From: Flammula alnicola
Taxonomy: Eukaryota > Basidiomycota > Agaricomycetes > Agaricales > Strophariaceae
Direction of reading: 5' to 3'
DNA: 12,486 nt
Assembly (NCBI GenBank): GCA_015499995.1
Contig: JADNRV010000809.1
Span: 1-12,486, forward strand
A program made the position numbers and the translations under genes. The notes under the pieces are model-generated. The model had not been told where the DNA came from, ran no database searches, and saw nothing but the letters and a program-made list of their open reading frames with translations. Positions 8,441 to 12,486 of this stretch are shown one piece after another. Positions within the stretch are counted from its first letter, which is position 1. Each line of letters starts with the position of its first letter.

Positions 8441-9130
8441 TGAAACAAAACCCAGAAATAGTTGATGGCTTCCTTCATCTACAAGCACACGGAAGTACCT
8501 TCAGTAAGTAGTTACTTTGAGACCCGTTGACGGACATTTTAGAGTTACGTTACGGAACGGAATGGGAACGACGCCGAGCTCTTCTTTGCCATCCTGAGAA
8601 GCTGCACCGGTGTTCTTTTTCCCATCTGTAAAATGAAAGTCATTTCCCGCATGGTGCCTGCACTCAACGTCTGATGGCCGGAGTTCATGCGCACGTTTAG
8701 CACAAGGAGTTTACCATTTCGAATGTCACGGAACATTCACAAGGGTTCTGAAAATGTTTTCTACTGCATTCAAGTATAATTGTTATTGGAGGTCTAACAC
8801 GGTATCTACTTGGGTGGATAGGCTGATTCATGAAAATAAACAGAAATGGTAGTCCCATTTCATCTCTTACACTTACTATCTACAAAGGCTTTTTCTCAAA
8901 CAGTGACCACGACGGCCTCACTTCGACACGGACCACGGGGCTCGGCGTTACACTGATTCCTTGTTCCTGGGAACAGGAATTACAAAGGATACAGAAACTG
9001 CGTAAAACTGTGAGAATAATTTAATTTAACTACAACCTGCAGACCATTATGGCAACCGCCACGGAGCTATAGGAGTGCACATGGATGTAGATTTAATAAT
9101 ACTACAGGGACTGAGAGACTTGGTGTTTAG
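8441..9130. other. Region between transporter relics and the terpene synthase, no gene supported
   Basis: Bases 8465-8503 form a 13-codon open frame ending at a GTAAGT donor-like site. A 39-base gap closes with TTTTAG, after which 8543-8671 is open in phase for 43 codons. The implied 56-residue peptide is not recognised and the intron would be very short, so it is not called. Bases 8722-8855 may contain faint exon 8/9 transporter similarity. Nothing supportable is seen from 8870 to the promoter of the synthase. Confidence 0.35.
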
Positions 9131-9136
9131 TATAAA
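9131..9136 (+). promoter_or_regulatory. Candidate TATA box of the terpene synthase
   Basis: TATAAA, followed by GAGG, lies 86 bases before the ATG at 9217, a normal distance for a fungal gene with a short leader. The start codon itself has a strong context (GTCACCATGG). Confidence 0.55.
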
Positions 9137-9216
9137 GAGGGCTTCTGTGAACAGCAGACCGCAGTTGTTCCCTGGCATTCAACGCATCCTATCTACAAGC
9201 ACTGAGCTCAGTCACC

Positions 9217-10498
9217 ATGGTTTACCCTATACAAACTCAATATCTCATCCCAGACCTGCTTGCTGCCTGGCCCTGGTCCCGGGACAAGAACCCTTCGTTG
9301 GACAAAAACGCGGAAGACGAAGCTAACGCCTGGGTCGCTTCCTTGGGTCTATTTGAGCCTCCACAACTCAAGAAATTTAAGGCTTGCGACTTTAGTATGT
9401 CCTCTTCTAGCGCGACGTGAGTAGATATTGACGATTCATATATGTCTTTAGATCTTCTTGCGTCTCTCGTTGGTCCAATCCAAGGCAAAGGTGGCGATTT
9501 ACTGTCTTCTGTCATATGTATTCGTGTTCATGGCATACCAATACAGATTACCTTCGCATTTCTTGCGACCTCATGAACTTCTACTTCGCATTCGATGAAT
9601 ATACCGACGTGGCCAACAAAGACGAGGCGATGAAAATTTCTTACGATGTCATGGAGGCCTTCCGAAACAGGAAAACATCCTCGGGCAATGCAAAGATCAC
9701 GGAGATGGCGAAACAGTTAGTGACATATATCTCGTAGTTTGTGAGTTAGGCTCACCACTGTTCCAGATTTTTCGAAAGGACTGTCAGTGTCGTCGGCGAG
9801 GATACCCTTGGCATTGACAGGTTCATTGCTGATTTCGATGCATACGCCAAATCGATTATTCAGGAAGCAGATGACAGAGTCGAGGGGCGGATCAGAACCA
9901 TTGAGGAGTATTTCAATCTTCGAAGAGATACGTGTGGAGGGAAGCCTAGCTTCTCGTTCTTTGGACTGGGTCTGTTCATTCCAAACGAGGTGTTCGAGCA
10001 TCCGCTCATGCAATCGCTCACTGAGAGCGCAACGGATCTTATTGCAATGACCAACGTTAGTTTTTCTATTACCTTTTACTGAGAACTTCTGACATGTTGC
10101 TAACTCTCTGATATATTATACAGGACATGCATTCCTACGGCCTCGAACATGCACGCGGTCTGGACGGGCACAACGTTGTCACTGCAATTATGCACGAACA
10201 TAACCTTGACTTTCAAGGCGCGTTGCATTGGCTCTCTGGATATGCCACTAAAACGGTTGCGAAATTCCTGGCCGACCAGAAGCGCTTACCATCTTGGGGC
10301 GCTGAGGTTGACAGCGCCGTCCAGGAGTACATTAATCGAATGGGAAGGTGCGTCCGTGGATATGACGCATGGAGCTATGAGACGAACCGGTACTACGGCA
10401 AGAATGGCTTAGAAGTGCAGAAGACCCGCAAAATTACTTTACGACCCCGCGAGGTTGGGTATGTCACCAGGGAGCAGCTTGAGTTTGGTGTAGCTTAG
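9217..10498 (+). CDS. Class I sesquiterpene synthase, basidiomycete type (5 exons, 349 aa)
   Basis: Predicted cytosolic Mg2+-dependent enzyme that ionises and cyclises farnesyl diphosphate to a sesquiterpene. Exons: 9217-9394, 9452-9490, 9547-9715, 9767-10055, 10124-10498 (TAG). The frame is continuous and the length typical of basidiomycete synthases. Seen: DFNLLASL (58-65); CDLMN leading to the aspartate-rich motif DEYTD (D89-D93); RRDT (181-184), likely holding the diphosphate-sensing arginine; the metal-binding NSE motif N225-D226-x-x-S229-x-x-x-E233 followed by HARG; and the C-terminal R314-Y315 pair. The fourth intron falls exactly between N225 and D226. Intron 2 has a weak GTGGCG donor but restores the frame and the family sequence. 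DEYTD and the overall pattern recall synthases that act by 1,11-cyclisation, such as delta-6-protoilludene synthases, but the text around the NSE motif (DMHSYGLEHARG) is not diagnostic. Family is sure; product is unknown. Motifs are intact, so activity is expected. Confidence 0.95.
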
Positions 10499-11932
10499 AT
10501 TGGCTCAGTGCCGGTGCCAACGTAATAGATAATACAGTATAATAGGCTTCGAATATGCAAATTTGGCTTTACGGCATGCCTCGGTAACTTCCGCGATCGC
10601 TGAAAATTAGGCGCCCAGAGGATAAGCAGTTGCCGGGCTGGCGTGACATTCATGTCATGCAGCATAGGGATTTAAGTATGCGCGTCGACACCGAAACCCA
10701 TACATCGTTAATACTTTGCTCCCATGATGGCGAGGAGCATCGATCCCAAGGCCTGGGAGCGTATCGGGTCACCAGTCACTTGACTGGCTGATGATTGTCG
10801 AGCGCTGCATTGGAAGTAGGTCTCTTCCTAGCCTCCTGTAAAGGAGATCGAAATTGCATTTAGCCACAGTGCACATTCCTCTATCTATTACTAATCACCA
10901 TTCTGTCTTACCAGGCCGAGACAGGTACAGAATGCCAAGTTCCTGCCAGTTTGAACAAAACACGATGAGAAAGACGCATCCACACAAATGGCGATAGCAT
11001 CATCCGGGGAAAGTGACCATAACGTTGCTGAAAGAAGTTCAAGTTCTGCCTCGTGAGTTCGCAAATGCCCGAAAAAGTGGAGTGCTACGTGGGGGAATTT
11101 GCCATTTGCGACCTCATTAAAGCGTACGTGTTATCAGGCGTTACATATCTTAGATCCAGACAAATTATTTTTCTTCAAACACTTTCGGGTTCCCTGTGAA
11201 GTTGCCACAGAATCAAGAATCTTGCGATCACGCTTGGCCGAAATGTCGCCAACTCCCGGAATCCAGTGGTGCCTGGTGACCGGTGACCGCCGCCGGCCGC
11301 CGGCTACCCTCAAGCTTAAGCGCCCACATCCAGTGTTTGAGAAGATAGAATATGGTGGATCACTGACGCGACGATCGCGCGTGTAGGAAGGAAAGCCTGA
11401 ACAAGGGCGCGTATAGGCTGGATTTCAGGAAATCGATCTGATTATGCTGCCTGAAAGCAACGTGTTAAGGCGATTCGGCGGTTTCAAGCCCAGCTAGGCG
11501 TGTTCTGATGTGGCCACGATAAGAACAATGACCGATCTGCTAGACCTGAAAAGGAATGCGTTGACTCCAATTGCTCTTTAGGTGTAATGATGATCACCAG
11601 AACAAAAACAGAAAATACAAACCGTCGACGCTTATAGTACGTGCGCAAAGCTGTGATTAGTATCCCATTTAGAGGCTGCGTTGAGTGAGTTTTTTATTTG
11701 AACAGTGAAACTATGCGTTCAGAGTGGAGGATAGAAAGTGCTTTGAAATCTCTAGAGTCGTCTTATACACGGTAATGTGTTGTAAGTGCACGAGAATCAC
11801 GAAAGGGGACAGCGCGATTTGATGTTCAGAACAGAACTCGAGTCACTCAGCCACGCGGCGTTAATAAATTTCCTTGTCAGGAAAGGCCCCATCAGAGCGA
11901 AGTACAACATGAGTTCAAACAAGGTAACACAT
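10499..11932. other. 1.4-kb region between the terpene synthase and the last gene, no gene supported
   Basis: Just after the stop, 10525-10545 is AT-rich and may serve in 3' end formation of the synthase. The rest lacks a supportable gene. An open frame at 11099-11386 (+) has no recognisable features and spans a GC-rich tract with a repeated GGTGACC (11275-11287) and CCGCCGCCGGCCGCCGG. A minus-strand frame at about 10890-11128 is open for roughly 79 codons but has no start. Small hairpins occur, such as TTTCCTTGTCAGGAAA (11869-11884). No transporter or synthase relic was recognised. Confidence 0.5.
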
Positions 11933-11938
11933 TATAAG
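11933..11938 (+). promoter_or_regulatory. Candidate TATA-like box of the last gene
   Basis: TATAAG lies 105 bases before the ATG at 12038. A pyrimidine-rich leader (CTCCTTTACACTTATCCTC, about 11964-11982) follows. This supports the chosen start of the partial gene but is a weak signal alone. Confidence 0.4.
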
Positions 11939-12037
11939 TAGCCGAGCCGTCTAAATTTCTTCGCTCCTTTACACTTATCCTCTACAAATTCAGCGTTGCA
12001 ACCTTTGAACCTATCCCTCCCAACACTGTCCTCTCAA

Positions 12038-12486
12038 ATGACGGTCCTAGAAACATATAACTTCGACGACATGCCCAAATTTTTCGGTGCCACTGAGTAC
12101 GATGTCTTGGACGGTGAGATACTGTTAGCACGACGACACGCAAATCACTATTAACAATTCTTATAGGCCAGATAGCCTATACATCGCTCCCCAGTTATGT
12201 GAACTTCGAGTCTAATAGTACTGCGCATGTCCTGGAGGATACGATTCTGCTTCACGACAAGTGGACTCCCATCGATGCGAACCAAACAGCTAGCGTGGTC
12301 CCGAGGGACGCGCTTGCGGTCTCTGGATATACGGGCGTCTGCAGTGGTGCCAGTGCACCCAATGTCCTGAAAGGTAGGGCTCCGTTAGCATCCTGACACG
12401 CAAATCCCTATTAATGTCCCTATATAGACCAGACCGCCTATACATCATTCCCCGAATATGCGACCTCCTACCCTGATTGCAGTATA
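12038..12486 (+). CDS. Unrecognised gene with repeated exon modules, 3' end beyond the window (first 114 aa)
   Basis: I do not recognise this protein. Exons: 12038-12113, 12167-12373, then 12428 onward past the window edge. Both introns are GT-AG (53 and 54 bases), both in phase 1, and the joined frame stays open for 114 residues. ATG 12038 has A at -3 and lies after a TATA-like box and pyrimidine-rich leader. There is no signal peptide or membrane segment in the visible part. Two copies of a module can be seen: residues 17-32 read GATEYDVLDGQIAYTS and 86-101 read GASAPNVLKDQTAYTS, each followed by x-P-x-Y. The repeat distance is 69 residues, exactly the 207-base length of exon 2. The two introns are also similar (shared GACACGCAAATC and CTATTAA), so whole exon-intron units were duplicated. 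A third unit appears to start in exon 3. It may be a repeat protein of secreted or cytosolic type; function is unknown. Confidence 0.6.
12104..12486 (+). repeat. Tandem exon-intron duplication, period about 261 bases
   Basis: The unit comprises the end of an exon (ATGTCTTGGACG / ATGTCCTGAAAG), the following intron, and the start of the next exon (CCAGATAGCCTATACATC / CCAGACCGCCTATACATC). Unit starts at 12167 and 12428 are 261 bases apart. Intron similarity is still visible (GTTAGCA, GACACGCAAATC and CTATTAA in the same order and spacing), so the duplication is fairly recent compared with the transporter duplication, whose introns look largely unrelated. Confidence 0.7.

Noticed and set aside
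10890..11128. Minus-strand frame open for about 79 codons
   Set aside because: It has no start codon and no family match, and a frame this long is not rare in 1.4 kb of non-coding sequence.
11099..11386. Plus-strand open frame of 95 codons
   Set aside because: No domain and arginine-rich low-complexity sequence over a GC-rich tract; overlaps nothing that supports a gene.

Overview
The window reads as genomic DNA of a filamentous basidiomycete, most likely an agaricomycete. Its genes are cut by many short GT-AG introns of 48 to 75 bases. They include a fungal-type proton/oligopeptide transporter and a microbial class I sesquiterpene synthase of the kind that is abundant in mushrooms. All supported genes lie on the + strand.

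Layout. Bases 1-550 are upstream sequence. Bases 551-3099 hold a complete 14-exon POT/PTR2-family peptide transporter (602 residues). Bases 3100-4019 separate it from a second complete transporter at 4020-6561 (608 residues). The second gene has the same 13 intron positions, and its twelve internal exons have the same lengths. After it come non-coding sequence and a third, broken copy at 7719-8133 that keeps only exons 11-13, with a frameshift. Further worn transporter pieces can be traced by eye: intron 7 plus the first half of exon 8 at 8190-8440 (out of order relative to the exon 11-13 piece), and more tentatively exons 4-6 at about 3340-3915, between the two intact genes. The locus therefore looks like the remains of a larger tandem transporter array.

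A complete five-exon sesquiterpene synthase (349 residues) follows at 9217-10498, with the aspartate-rich motif DEYTD and an intact NSE-type motif. About 1.5 kb without a supportable gene separates it from a gene that starts at 12038 and runs off the end of the window. I do not recognise that gene. It shows a duplicated exon-intron module of 69 codons per exon.

How the genes work together: the transporters would import di- and tripeptides with protons at the plasma membrane, and the synthase would cyclise farnesyl diphosphate in the cytosol. Nothing in the sequence ties the two functions together. A terpene gene cluster extending to the right of the window is possible but is inference only. 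All splice sites were placed by eye, supported by frame continuity and by agreement between the two transporter copies.
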